The position numbers and the translations under genes are program-made. A stretch of 64,000 nucleotides of DNA from Amanita rubescens (Eukaryota; Basidiomycota; Agaricomycetes; Agaricales; Amanitaceae), in assembly GCA_015039365.1 (NCBI GenBank), contig WION01000025.1, forward strand, positions 248,001 through 312,000. Direction: 5' to 3'. The notes beneath the pieces were generated by a model, which did not search any database, was not told where the DNA came from, and was given only the letters and a program-made list of their open reading frames with translations. How positions within the stretch are numbered: position 1 is the stretch's first letter; each line of letters opens with the position of its first letter. This document shows positions 46,298 through 56,545 of the stretch, piece after piece.

Positions 46298-47783
46298 TAG
46301 GCGTCGTCACCAAGGTCCACGGAGTATAATAAAGCATCGGACAAATCGTCCACATCATAGTAGCGGTCCGAGTCAGAGTCGCTATCGGCGGTTTTCTTTT
46401 CTTTCCCTTCTATCTGTCATTCTTCTGATCTGGTTGCAGAATCATTACACTGACCTTTTGACACCATAATGCGATTTGGATAAGAGGGAGGGAACGCAGA
46501 GGAAATACAGGGGCACCCGTCGGAGTCTTGCTGTCTTATGGGGACCGGGGACCTGTAAGCTGAGGTGGTCGGCAACTTGTGTAGTAACAAGGTAATATAG
46601 CGACCCTACTTTTTTTCTTCCTTTTGAACGTATCGTGACCGTCAGTCCATTCCCTCAAGGCCTCATGGATCAAGCATGCGGAGCCAATCACCTTGGAGCG
46701 CAACCAGATGGCAGCGCTTCATTTATCTGCTCCAGTCAAGGTTTCACCGATTACCTCAACAACGGCACTATTGACCATTCGTTTATCCAATCCCTCGCCT
46801 ATTCAGCACGTAAGTCCTTTTTTCTTGGAACACTATTCTTTCCCATCCCTCTCATCGTTACGTTTTACACCTCATATTCTTTCATAGAAACATTCACGGG
46901 AGCGCAGTGGGGACAACAGAGTCCTCTCGGTGAGGATTTGGAACCGCATTTTTCTCGAGTGAATTCACCATTTTTCCAGGATGGTTTAAGACCTCAAGTT
47001 GAATATGGGTCCACAATAAATTACTACCGTGACAAACTTTTTCAAGACTCTAACAATTTTGGCCGACATTCACCTCCCCCTCGGGCTGGTGATACTGATT
47101 ATCCACCCTTTACTTTTCCGGAGGAAGATACTGGCTCTGTGCCACAAGGCGAGGATGGAGATGAAGAAACAATGAGCCCCTCGGGTGCATCAGATGTGCG
47201 GCGTGTCACTGGGCGCGACCCCACTGGATCAGGTGATCGAGAGAGACTGACCACGTGGGCGGCCAACAATCCCCATCTCCCTCTAGGTCACATAAAGCAA
47301 CGCAGACAACTCACGGACGCAGAGAAAGGCACGATGAAGGCACGTAGGACGAATCTTCATGTCAATAAAGACTTGATGGAGAAGGATATCAAAGAAATGC
47401 TTGCTCGTCACCAGACGGATATTGAAGATCTTGCAGCAAAACATGGAAGGAAACCTGACTACATCAAGAAGATCGTAACTAACCAAACGTGTTACAAGAC
47501 TACACGTAACATCTCTCTGCACAACGCTGTTATTCACCATAAGGGTGTGGAGATCAACGCAGGTATGACTCGCCTCTTCCTGTTTCCCACAACTTACCAC
47601 CACTAAGGACGATTGCTGGGCGAGCGCGTACCGCTCAACGAAATTCAGAAACTGGCCAAGACAGACCCCAAACTTCAAAACTTATCGGAAGAGAAGAAAC
47701 AGGAGTTACTCGATGCGTTGGAAGAGCACCGAAAGGTTAATGTAACGGGTATATTTCCATTACAGGAAGTCAGAGATAATATG

Positions 47784-50070
47784 TACAAATAATACAGTAT
47801 ATACTCGTGTTTGGCACTGTATATAGGCATCTTCACAACTACCTACTACACGAATACAAGTCGATTCAGTGTAGTCCGGGTGTACATAAGATAACCAACA
47901 CCTAACGGATAATATCCGTTACACTTTTTTACACTCTCGAAGTGTAGTAGGCCCTTTACAGGAGCCTTTTTATCGATTACAAACATGAATACAGTGTTGC
48001 AGCCCCAGCTGCGACACTCTACTATAAGAAGTCTCCCGGGACTTCTAAACATCTAAACCAAGTCTACAACACGTAGACTTTCAATCTGAACGCATATAAC
48101 ACGTTCCGAAGCCTAACCGAGCATTCTAATGCTCGACGAGCCTCAAAACACGAGGCTTTACACTCAACGAGCCTTTCAAGGCTCGTACAATTTAAAAGAC
48201 CCTCCCAGGTCTCCGACACTAAGATATCCAGGCCCTCAATGGGTCCCGGACAACTTATGCACAGCCTGGTGCGCGGCTGAAACCCTCATGCGTTGCTTGC
48301 CACATGGCACGCCAGTCACTTACAAGTCCACGTGTCGAATGCTGGACTCTGTTTTACCTCACCAACGCGAATGCTGCAAGGTAGGGATTGGGCTTATGCT
48401 CATAGATGGTCGTTTCACGCCAGAACGAGCACCTTGCGCTCGTTCTTCCACTAGTCAAAGCCAGTCGAGACAGGACTCCCATGGATCACACAGATGGGAT
48501 AGCCCACGAGCATCTCGTCTTCTAGATGACATATTGGATGAGTTTGTAAAGCGCCAGGACGAGTTGAGAGTCGAGTTAGCGAAATCACGCAAGGAGCTTA
48601 AGGCCTCGCTCACGTCCGGCCACCTGAGTCCAATGTCCGATGCATCTGCCATTCGAGAACAGTCTCGGAAGATGGTTCTAGTCAAAGAGCAACCGAAAGG
48701 AAGCTCTATTTCCGACATGAAGCCCGCAAGTCGGTCGTCCTCCGTCTCCTTTTCTAAACCGGGGAAGGTGATGGCTGAGAAACCGCCATTGAGTCCGTTA
48801 CGGTCGTCCGTTCATTCTGGGCTGTTGCAGTCAGCCCTCGGTGAAAAGACCCGCCCACGAGTAACGTCCGTGGCCAGTACGAAAGTCTCAGCCCCCGAGA
48901 CTCAGAATCCAGCCGAATGAGTGCAATTGACTCGTTGTATGGTGGTTCCAAGCTCTGCAGAGCCGGAGCCCTGTCTTGCACCTCGAGGATTAGAGTCGAG
49001 TAACCTGAGTGTCGTCCACGAGCTTCCTCCAGCTCGTAAATCCATGATAATGAGGCATAAAGTCCTCAAGTCGATCCTTGAGACGGATTCAGCCATCACC
49101 CGGCTTTCACCCAGCCTTAGCGTATGCGCAAAGGCTCGAGAACAGTCTATTAAGACTGTTCTAGATAGAGAGCTCCCGAAGGGAAGCTCTAAAGTCGATT
49201 CAAAGCCCCCTGGGCGAGTTGTCTCAGCTCCTGCTCCTTCCACGCGCGGAAATGCTCGAACGCCCGAGAAATCACCTGTTAAAAAGGGAGAAGTCAACAC
49301 GGAGAAGTGAATGAGTGCAATCAGGCGCTCACCTTTGCCAAAATACATGCCCATCTCCATTACACGGGCCCCTCTTGCCTCTCCGCCCTCCCGGGCAATC
49401 CCGACGCAGCGTACACCCAACAATGTCAAAACACGTCAAGGATTGAACAAGACGACTCACCAAGTGATTGAGACTCGTACGAGAATCTTGCTGAACACCG
49501 AGAACCCGCGGTTTGGTAAAATACCGTCCGCAGGTAATCTAGAGCGCTCCGAAGGGTGCTCTACAGTTCAAGTCACAAGGCTAGCTATCAAGCAAGCCTC
49601 AACTTCCTCTTCTTCATCCGAAATTGGGGAGAGACGATGGGTGTCTAACACCATCATCAGCACACAGAATGGAGAGAAAGAGGTCATTGCCTCACCTAAT
49701 CCCTCTGCAGCCCTCACGTTGCTCGCCTCCACTCCCGATAACCCGTCCGTTCCACTTACGCGTGCTGTACCCCCTCACCAACCTTCGGACGAGTTCGTAT
49801 CGCCTATTGAGGTGATATCTAGACGAGGTGACACAAGCATCGTCAATAAGCTTTCAAGAACGTCTGGCTTCAAGTTACGCTCACCTAATCTCGAGACTGC
49901 TCGAAGGCAGTCTATCAATCCCGTTACAGTTAATGAGCATGGTCTGCGGGTGTCAAATCTATCTGCAAGCCTCGATGTGAAGTCGACGATGGATCAAATT
50001 GGCAGTGAGGTGCAGTATCAATTCTTTGACTCGAGCTATTGCCAGCCTGTGTCTAATGGTCTATCCCTAG
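47784..50070 (+). mobile_element. 2.3-kb hairpin-rich insert with gag-like ORFs
   Basis: The cargo reading frame breaks after ATG (47781-47783) and resumes with the same ATG (50071-50073), so the insert is exact with a 3-bp duplication or overlap. It starts TACAAATAATACAG and ends CTATCCCTAG, without terminal inverted or direct repeats. The first 340 bp are a leader with a TATATACTCG and GTATATAGGC promoter-like pair and about ten short hairpins. The rest is open reading frame with further hairpins. I do not recognise a class. An internal fragment of an LTR retroelement is the simplest guess. Confidence 0.6.
48129..50070 (+). CDS. Gag-like ORF chain inside the insert, two in-frame TGA
   Basis: One frame runs from about 48129 to 50070 with TGA stops only at 48918-48920 and 49308-49310. 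Part 1 has a Cys/Trp-containing start (NLCTAWCAAETLMRCLPHGT), then a helical stretch LLDDILDEFVKRQDELRVEL and a Ser/Pro/Lys-rich tail. Part 2 is Ser/Pro-rich (ELPPARKSMIMRHKVLKSIL, TRGNARTPEKSPVKKG). Part 3 opens MSAIRRSPLPKYMPISITRA and contains KTTHQVIETRTRILLNTENP, SPNLETARRQSINPVTVNEH and SEVQYQFFDSSY. Composition resembles the N-terminal disordered region of mushroom retroelement Gag proteins, but no zinc knuckle, protease or RT is present. The ATG within GAATGAGTG overlaps the first stop. Confidence 0.45.
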
Positions 50071-51044
50071 ATGGACAAACTTTGCGGAAGAACAGGAGTC
50101 CGTGCGTTCGCATTCATCAGCAAAGGCCATCTCACAGACATATCTGCACCGGGTTGGCTTGGTGCTGGTGATGCGTTGGCGTTCTTTCCCGGAGTTATGA
50201 AGATGTCGGTTGAAGATTTTTCGGCAAAGTTTGAACACTGGTCAGTTACTCAAAACCGTCGTAAGTGCGAGATCTATTGCTTTTTTTGTATCTTATACAA
50301 GGAAAGGTCCTCCACCTGTCGACTCTCTCAAGGCAGTACAAGCAGAGTGTACCGCATTGATAATGAAGGGTTTAAGTAAGTCTTAGTTCTTAAAAGCGAT
50401 TCAGTCATACTAATCTTCGACAGGTACCATCACGGGAAGGTCAACTATCAAGATGAATTATCTCAACTTTGAGATATTGATTGTTGCCGCATACCACGTC
50501 AAGTTAGTCGGTTGGCCGGTAAACATTCCATTTGGAAATCCCTCAAACATAGGTGACGTGTCAAGTGTGCGCGCACTTCGCAGAGCACTTCGAGATGGTG
50601 AATGCAAGTGGATAAAATTGACTGAGAGCCAGCAGAAGGAGCATGAGGACATGATAGAGCAAAGACGTAGGGCTGGGGAGGTGGTTGGCGTGAAGCGGAG
50701 GCGGCGGTCAGACAAAGGCGGAACCCATCAAAAGTCAGGGAAAAGGCCAGCTCAAAACGACGAGGAGGAGGAGGCAGATGAACCTCCCGCTAAAAGGCGT
50801 AGGCCACATCCAAGCCAAGCTGCCGCACAAGTTCCACCCTCCTTCAAAAGCCGCAAATATATCAATGACGATGATGAAGGACCATCTGGCTCAGGCGATG
50901 ACTATGAAGATGATGACAATAATGACGTTGACTGCGAATGAGAGCACCATGCCGGCTACTTACTAGAGGTCAAATTTTATTTGCTTCTCTAACTAATTAC
51001 CAGTCTCACATCATTCATAGTACATTAATAACATGCACTTGATA

Positions 51045-51782
51045 TCATGCAAACGACATGTACAGCGCGCGGGGGAGTGTGGGGACAGCCCGGGAAAGCA
51101 CGGGAAAGCGGCCAACGCGCTACAAGTCCAAACTTTATAACGGATTTATAGCCGGGTTTATAGAACTCAGGCTAATTAGTGTCTATTTTATAGCTAGGCC
51201 GATCAAATGAGGCTAAGTAGGATGCTATAATAATAGTATGGCTGGGAAATATAGAAGTCATGCATTTTTATTGCAGGGCTCGTGGGCTTTTATAGCGGGA
51301 GGCGGTGTAACAAGCCGATTCCGGCTACGTTGGAACCGATCTCCGAAACCTTCCGAAGCACTCCAAGCCTATACTCGACCCCGGAGGATGATCGTTTGCC
51401 TTCGGACGCATGCACAGGCCTCGGACTCGGCACAGGATTCATCACATGGTCACCTCGTGCCTCCGTAGTATATATACCATTGTGTACATAGTTGTAGTTA
51501 GCGAATTATCACCCCATTACTGCTCCGAGTTTGATTCCTTCAGTTCCCTTCATTCCTCGGTGCTTCGGACACCTTCCACTCGTTCACCTTCGTCTTCGGC
51601 ACTCTCTCTGCCTCTGAGGCACCCCCAGGACTGACCTCCGAAGCCCCTTTGGCTGAACGCACTTCCGCATCGGCCTTCTTCTGATCGTTTCAGTGGAAAA
51701 GCCTCATAAATGCCTTTTATTAGCCTGGACCATAAACATAACGTCCAAGCTAATTGGTAGGGCAATTTGGGACTGACAGGTG
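51045..51782. repeat. KDZ-2 right inverted arm (with solo LTR inside)
   Basis: Inverted copy of 40026-40381. The LTR occupies 51306-51692. Between the cargo stop at 50941 and 51045 nothing is recognised. Confidence 0.88.
51306..51692 (+). mobile_element. Solo LTR, TGTAAC family, copy 2
   Basis: 387 bp, TGTAACAAGCCGATTCC to GATCGTTTCA, 4-bp duplication GCGG/GTGG (51302-51305, 51693-51696). The uninterrupted site is readable at the mirror position in the left arm (about 40110-40116, CTTTTCCGCCTCC). Confidence 0.87.
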
Positions 51783-52636
51783 GGTTTTGGTCTCAGTTGC
51801 CTCATTCCTGCCATTTTAGGAAACTGGTTGAAGACTGGTTGCAACTGGTCTTTTATGGCAACTGGTGAGAGGGTTCTAGGGGTGGATTGGTTGGTGGGCA
51901 ATCGGATGTCACCTGTAATCCACCCTAATCCAGGGTTATGGTTAATGTCAGAATTTGAATGAATTTATGTTATGGGTGTCAAATATGTCATTTTTAATAT
52001 TATGAGGTGGATATTATGGGTTGGATAGGTGGGTGGGTAGGTGTGTGTCTGATTACTATGTTAATAAGGGGGGTTGGACTGCTTGAATGGGTGGATGCAT
52101 AAATTGACACTTGAATGACATTGAACATATGTCATGAAAATTACATTAAATTATTCTAAGGGTTACAACATATGTAATTATAAGGTGTTAGAAAGGTGCA
52201 TGGGTGCATGCATAGATGTATTTGAGTGATAATGAGGTGTTGGTGGATGGATGTGTAGACAGGCAATTGGATGACATTGATATGTTATGAAAATTATTTT
52301 AAACATATTTTAAACATATTCTAAGGGTCACAGTATAATGTTAATGTGTTAGATGGGTGCATGGGTGTATGACCAGATGGATCTGTGGCTAAATGGAAAA
52401 ATGTGAAGGGTTAGTGGGGTGGATGCGTCAATAGAGACTTGGATGACGCTGTACTACACTGGTCTTGGATCAGTTGGCAACCGGTTCATCAAAAACCAGT
52501 TGCAACTGGAGCCAACCGGTTGCATCCAGTTTTGGTTTTGGTTGCGAAAAATAATAGGAATGTCACAACTGGTCACAGTCCAGTCTTTTCCAAAATAGGA
52601 AAAAGACCGGACCAAACTGGACTTTAAAACACTACC

Positions 52637-53091
52637 TGTTACAAATGTGTCACATCATGTCTTTTCCGTGTGGCACAGCCACCACTCTCTATTTGTTCCT
52701 CTCTTTACACTCTCTTTGTCATTGTTTATCTGGCTCATATTATGCCTTTAGTACTCGAACATTCTATGGTGTGTTTAACACATGCTATTCATTAACACAT
52801 GCCTACGATATTCACATGTTAACTGTTATCAACTTATCACATGCTATCATTTTCACATGTCTTTACTTACCATATTTGCATATACACCTTGTACTATAAA
52901 AACCATGCAAATATACGACTAGACCTCAGTCTAGTTTTAACAGTCAAATCTGTACTCTTATTGCTTAAGCTCCCTTGAGGACTTAATCAATAAACCACTT
53001 ATACATTAATCATTCTTAAGTGCCGGAACTCCCTTGAGGAACCTACAGTGCCAGTTAGGCTTGACTTAACTGTGGACGAACAAACATAACA
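52637..53091 (+). mobile_element. Solo LTR, TGTTAC..ATAACA
   Basis: 455 bp with perfect 5-bp duplication CTACC (52632-52636, 53092-53096). A TATAAAA box at about 52898 is followed by CTCCCTTGAGG words. Different family from the Gypsy LTR at 18882. Inserted at the right edge of MITE-B copy 1, overlapping its last bases. Confidence 0.85.
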
Positions 53092-53257
53092 CTACCAGAA
53101 ACAGTGCTGAAAGCACCAAAACCCTCCTAAAAAATCTAAAGAAATGTTGAAAAATACCCAAAAATTATGTAGTGCTAATATCTGTGTTTGTTTATATTTG
53201 TTTGTATGTTTGGTGGAAAATGGATAATATGCAGCTTGTTTCATCACAAGGCTTGAT

Positions 53258-53545
53258 ACAGTACTTTACCCTCCCCCACACTTCCTTGTGGAATCCAGGT
53301 AGACTCCATGGACTCCGTGTGGATTCCACATGTATTCCAGGTAAAATGTCCCAAAAAGGAAATTTTCACTCTGGAATATGTGGAATCCTTGTGGAATCCA
53401 TGCTCACTCCAGGTTCATTCCTTGTAGAGTCCAGAAAGAGGTTTTCAGTGATTATCTGCATGGAATCCAGACAAAATTACCCAAAAGAAAAAGTTTGTAC
53501 TTGAAATCCAGGTTGACTGCATGGATTCCAGGCAAAATTATCCAA
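53258..53545 (+). repeat. Palindromic GGAATCC/GGATTCC array, left-type end
   Basis: CAGTACTTTACCCTCCCCCAC followed by dense GGAATCC, GGACTCC and GGATTCC words. Same terminus as 13359. A matching inverted terminus (GGGGGGAGTGTAAAGTACTG) lies at about 56698-56718. Confidence 0.75.
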
Positions 53546-54799
53546 AAGAAAAAATCCAAAAAAAATTGTGACCATGAGTGCATCAGAATTATGATATTAT
53601 GCTATGCCAAAATGAAATCAGCTGCAAATATTTCTGCTGTCAAACAATCAATGACCACTGATGTACAATGCATGTCACTAACTAATAACTACAAACTACA
53701 TTTTCTCCATTTTGCTCACTGTACCTACTACTAATGTCAAACTAGATTAAGTGGTGTGAGATCTTACAGCACAAAATACCATGGTTAGCATGACATTGTT
53801 GATTTGTGTAATTGTGAATTGCTAGAGTTGTTGGGACATGTATTGGAAGTGGTAGGCAAGGAAAATGGTGCAGCCAATGATTGCATGCAGTACAGTGACA
53901 ATTGAAAGCAATTCATTCATTGCAGTTGGGTGTATTGTGGATGCAGGTTACAGAAGATAAAAGAGCTGGCTGGTGTGATCCATGTGCTAGTTAGGGTACT
54001 TGTTGTATGTGGCAAAGGTGATAGTTAGTAGTTAGTATCAGGTGGCTGTGGTGGTCAGACTAAACAGCATTCTATGGCAGGTGTTAGTAATCAAGAAGTG
54101 TCAGCAGTGGTCTGTTTTACATTTATTTACAATTCAACTCAGTTTGGGATCATGATTCTTACTGTATGGATCTGATCAAAATGGATTTTGAGAATTAGTG
54201 AGAATTTGTTGGAACCCTTGTAATTCACTCTTCTTGCCATGTGGAAAGGATTTGAAAATATCTAAAGTTTGGCAGGGTTGGGTCTCATGATTCTTGCATG
54301 ATGATTTTTGGGTGATTTCTTTTAAAACTTTTCCAAGTAACATGGTGCAGGTGTGTAAAGGTACCAAATGAACATATTCAGTCATCATGTTGAAATGAAT
54401 GAACATGAGCAGTCCAAGTCCATTGCATATGGTATTCCTTACATTGTCTTCAGATGTGTAGTATTACAAACAACATTTACCACCATCACAATTGAATCAA
54501 GCAAGACAATGAGCAGTTAGTTGCACATATGCACATCAGCAAACTTCCTGCAAAAAAAACTTATGAACTTAATTAAGAGAGCAAAGTCAACAGGCTACCA
54601 TCAGTACATCTGTTATACCTTGAATGTATTGAGTTTGGTGTTTGGCATTATCACACCATTACAAATGTTATCACATGACTTGAACATATTTTCTGGATTT
54701 TTTGGGATTTCCTCTGATGTTTTCACCATGTCTTCTGGTGGTGGTTGTGGCATTATTAATGTCATTGTCTTCTTATTATTTTCTAACTTTATTAGGTCA
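53546..54799. other. Decayed repeat, no gene
   Basis: AT-rich, many short frames without recognisable product. Confidence 0.5.
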
Positions 54800-54807
54800 A
54801 GCACCTG

Positions 54808-55650
54808 GATTCCATGTATGGTGCACAACACCTAAACACCGCCACTTTCGAACAACTGAAATAGGACAGCCAAATTTTGCCCGATTTCTTATTCCTCTAG
54901 TAGAAATGTGCTATTTCATGAAAGGAACAAATCTACTAGAGCGATTTTCAAAATACTCAAAACTGACGGAGTTATTTTTTTTGGTTTGGCCAATTTGGCC
55001 ACTTACTATATCGGGATGATTACATAAGTAGATAAGCATTATCTATTTTATCAGAGTTGTGGGATGAGACTTGTATGTTAACTAGGTACTAGTTATGCAT
55101 TAAGGAATTATGACGCTTAGCAAAAGTAGATCATATAACAGTGCGGCAGTGCAAATAAGATATTCGCCAGTGAAATGACCCTCCGGCATGCGTTCAAAGC
55201 TTGGCATACCCATTATCCCCAGCCCTCAGTATCCAAGTCTTCTCCCACATCACCAGGAATTTTTTCATCAATTCCACCATGATTCAGAATTTCAGTTAAA
55301 GATAGTTCTTGCCATGACTGTGTCCCAGTGCCCACTATCTTCAGGCTGTCTCGCCTCGACAATAACAGTTAAAAACAGTGACTTTTCGTTTTAAGATCAG
55401 GTGCATCATAGGTGTTTTCGGAGCTGACAGAGGTTTCTCTTAAGGGTGCGCTGGTGATCAAGGAGGTGAACGGGATTGGGGAGGATAGTCACTAGTCAAA
55501 TTAGTGACATTTTTAGGATATTTACAGTGATTTCAGAGTTGTCCAGTCTGGCTCTGGAGTTTTTTTTTTTTTTTTCGGCGGCCAAATTGGCCGCTGTTCG
55601 AAAGTGGCAGTGCTTAGGTGTTGTGCACCATAGACTCCATGGAATCCACA
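54808..55650. repeat. Segment bounded by 45-bp inverted repeats
   Basis: ATGGTGCACAACACCTAAAC at about 54819 and TTAGGTGTTGTGCACCAT at about 55614 face each other, together with CACTTTCGAACA/TGTTCGAAAGTG. Just inside, TGGCCAATTTGGCCAC and CGGCCAAATTGGCCG also pair. A T-run of 15 lies at 55560-55574. Could be a small inverted-repeat element inside the palindromic-array repeat. No protein recognised. Confidence 0.55.
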
Positions 55651-55740
55651 TGGAATCCAAGTAGGCCACATACTTCCTGATATTCTGCAGAATTTGCCTG
55701 GAATCCACATGGATTCCATGTGGATTCCAGGTGCAATCTA
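55620..55740. repeat. Short palindromic GGAATCC/GGATTCC array
   Basis: CCATGGAATCCACATGGAATCC and GGAATCCACATGGATTCC words, no CTTTACCC terminus attached. It touches the next repeat at 55745. Confidence 0.65.
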
Positions 55741-55744
55741 TGTC

Positions 55745-56545
55745 ACACACCTCATGTCAATCTCCTTCCAGACACCCTGAATGACACTCTGTTATCATAA
55801 GAAATCAAAATCCAAAAAAGCACCACAGAAAGATCTTGTTTTGGTGGAGATATGGCTGCTCATCATGGCAGTCAGTGAGCACACCAATTTTATTTGTGGC
55901 TGATTGGTACATACTATTTGCATTCTAACATTCCAAATGCCTTCCTATATGCCTAATGGGGACATACCAAAAAAGCACCACACAAATAACCAGTATTGAT
56001 GGAGATATTGTCATTTGTTGCTCCTCACTGTTGACAACAGCAAGCAACACATGTTGCATTCTGACAGAAACCACTTGCATTTTTTACATTCTAACATAGT
56101 GGATAGGTGCATATACATATAAGGAATATGTTCCAAAAAATGCTCCACAAAAACATTCAGTATTAAGGGAGATATTGCAATTTATTTCTGCTCATCATGA
56201 CCAACAGTGAGCAGATATTTCCCAATGGCAAGGCCAAAGTGCGCTATTTCCATTTTTGGAAATGCACCACTGGATCCTAAAGTGCACATTACATTATAAA
56301 TTTCCTTTTTTAGAAATTTGACCCTGAAAATCAATGAGCATATCTCAATGAAATCATCACCAAACACTGTCATACAACCACATTTAGAAAGCCACTGACC
56401 AAAGCTACACAATTGATTGACCCTGAGATTACATAATCACTTTCCTTTTTAGGAAATATTTTCCCACAATCACATCTGGCAACTATTTCCAAATAAGGAA
56501 ATTGTGCCATAACATGTACAAATATATATATACACCCTCACAACC
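55745..56545 (-). mobile_element. KDZ-type arm fragment (truncated)
   Basis: Same sequence and orientation as 63083-64000 and 19334-20150 (AGATCTTGTTTTGGTGGAGA, GGGGACATACCAAAAAAGC, CATAACATGTACAAA landmarks), more diverged, lacking the CACCTGT end. Confidence 0.65.

Larger units (their letters stand above)
46665..50941 (+). pseudogene. KDZ-2 cargo gene, HMG-associated nuclear protein family, split by insert
   Basis: ATG at 46665 opens MDQACGANHLGAQPDGSASF. An intron 46810-46887 is followed by TFTGAQWGQQSPLGEDLEPH, an acidic/Ser linker, then a helical DNA-binding-like stretch (IEDLAAKHGRKPDYIKKIVT). After a second intron (GTATGA..CACTAAG) comes LLGERVPLNEIQKLAKTDPK with LQNLSEEKKQELLDALEEHR, a short intron, and EVRDNM at 47766-47783, where the 2287-bp insert begins. 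After it, DKLCGRTGVRAFAFISKGHL, FFPGVMKMSVEDFSAKFEHW, PVDSLKAVQAECTALIMKGL, STIKMNYLNFEILIVAAYHV, VKLVGWPVNIPF, RALRRALRDGECKWIKLTES and a tail with KRRRRSDKG, PAKRRRPH and acidic runs, stop at 50941. It is the same general family as the KDZ-1 cargo gene (conserved GWP motif and basic/acidic tail). Function unknown, probably nuclear. Confidence 0.7.
40026..51782. mobile_element. KDZ-2 transposon with cargo (11.76 kb)
   Basis: Ends CACCTGTCAGTCCCAAATT (40026) and its inverse at 51782, with perfect 8-bp duplication GGTTTTGG (40018-40025, 51783-51790). Inverted arms of about 356 bp. Contents: transposase (minus, 40445-44620), an unknown cargo pseudogene (minus, 45331-46297) and a spliced nuclear-type cargo gene (plus, 46665-50941). 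Four later insertions are seen: MITE-B2 in the transposase, a 2.3-kb insert in the cargo gene, a solo LTR in the right arm, and another at the outer MITE edge. Confidence 0.9.
39913..52634. mobile_element. MITE-B, copy 1, split by KDZ-2
   Basis: TAGTGTTTAAAAGTCCAG on the left, GGACTTTAAAACACTA on the right. Left target copy CCAGAAAC (39905-39912). The right copy CCAGAAAC is at 53095-53102 because a solo LTR has inserted at the MITE edge. Without KDZ-2 it is about 957 bp. Relatives at 41213-42050 and 59513-60685. The segment 51783-52634 is non-coding ACCGGTT/AACTGG-rich sequence. Confidence 0.9.

Noticed and set aside
47784..50070. Helitron interpretation of the insert because it ends in CTAG
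   Set aside because: The target is not A^T at both sides and a 3-bp overlap (ATG) is present. No TC start or terminal hairpin next to the end.
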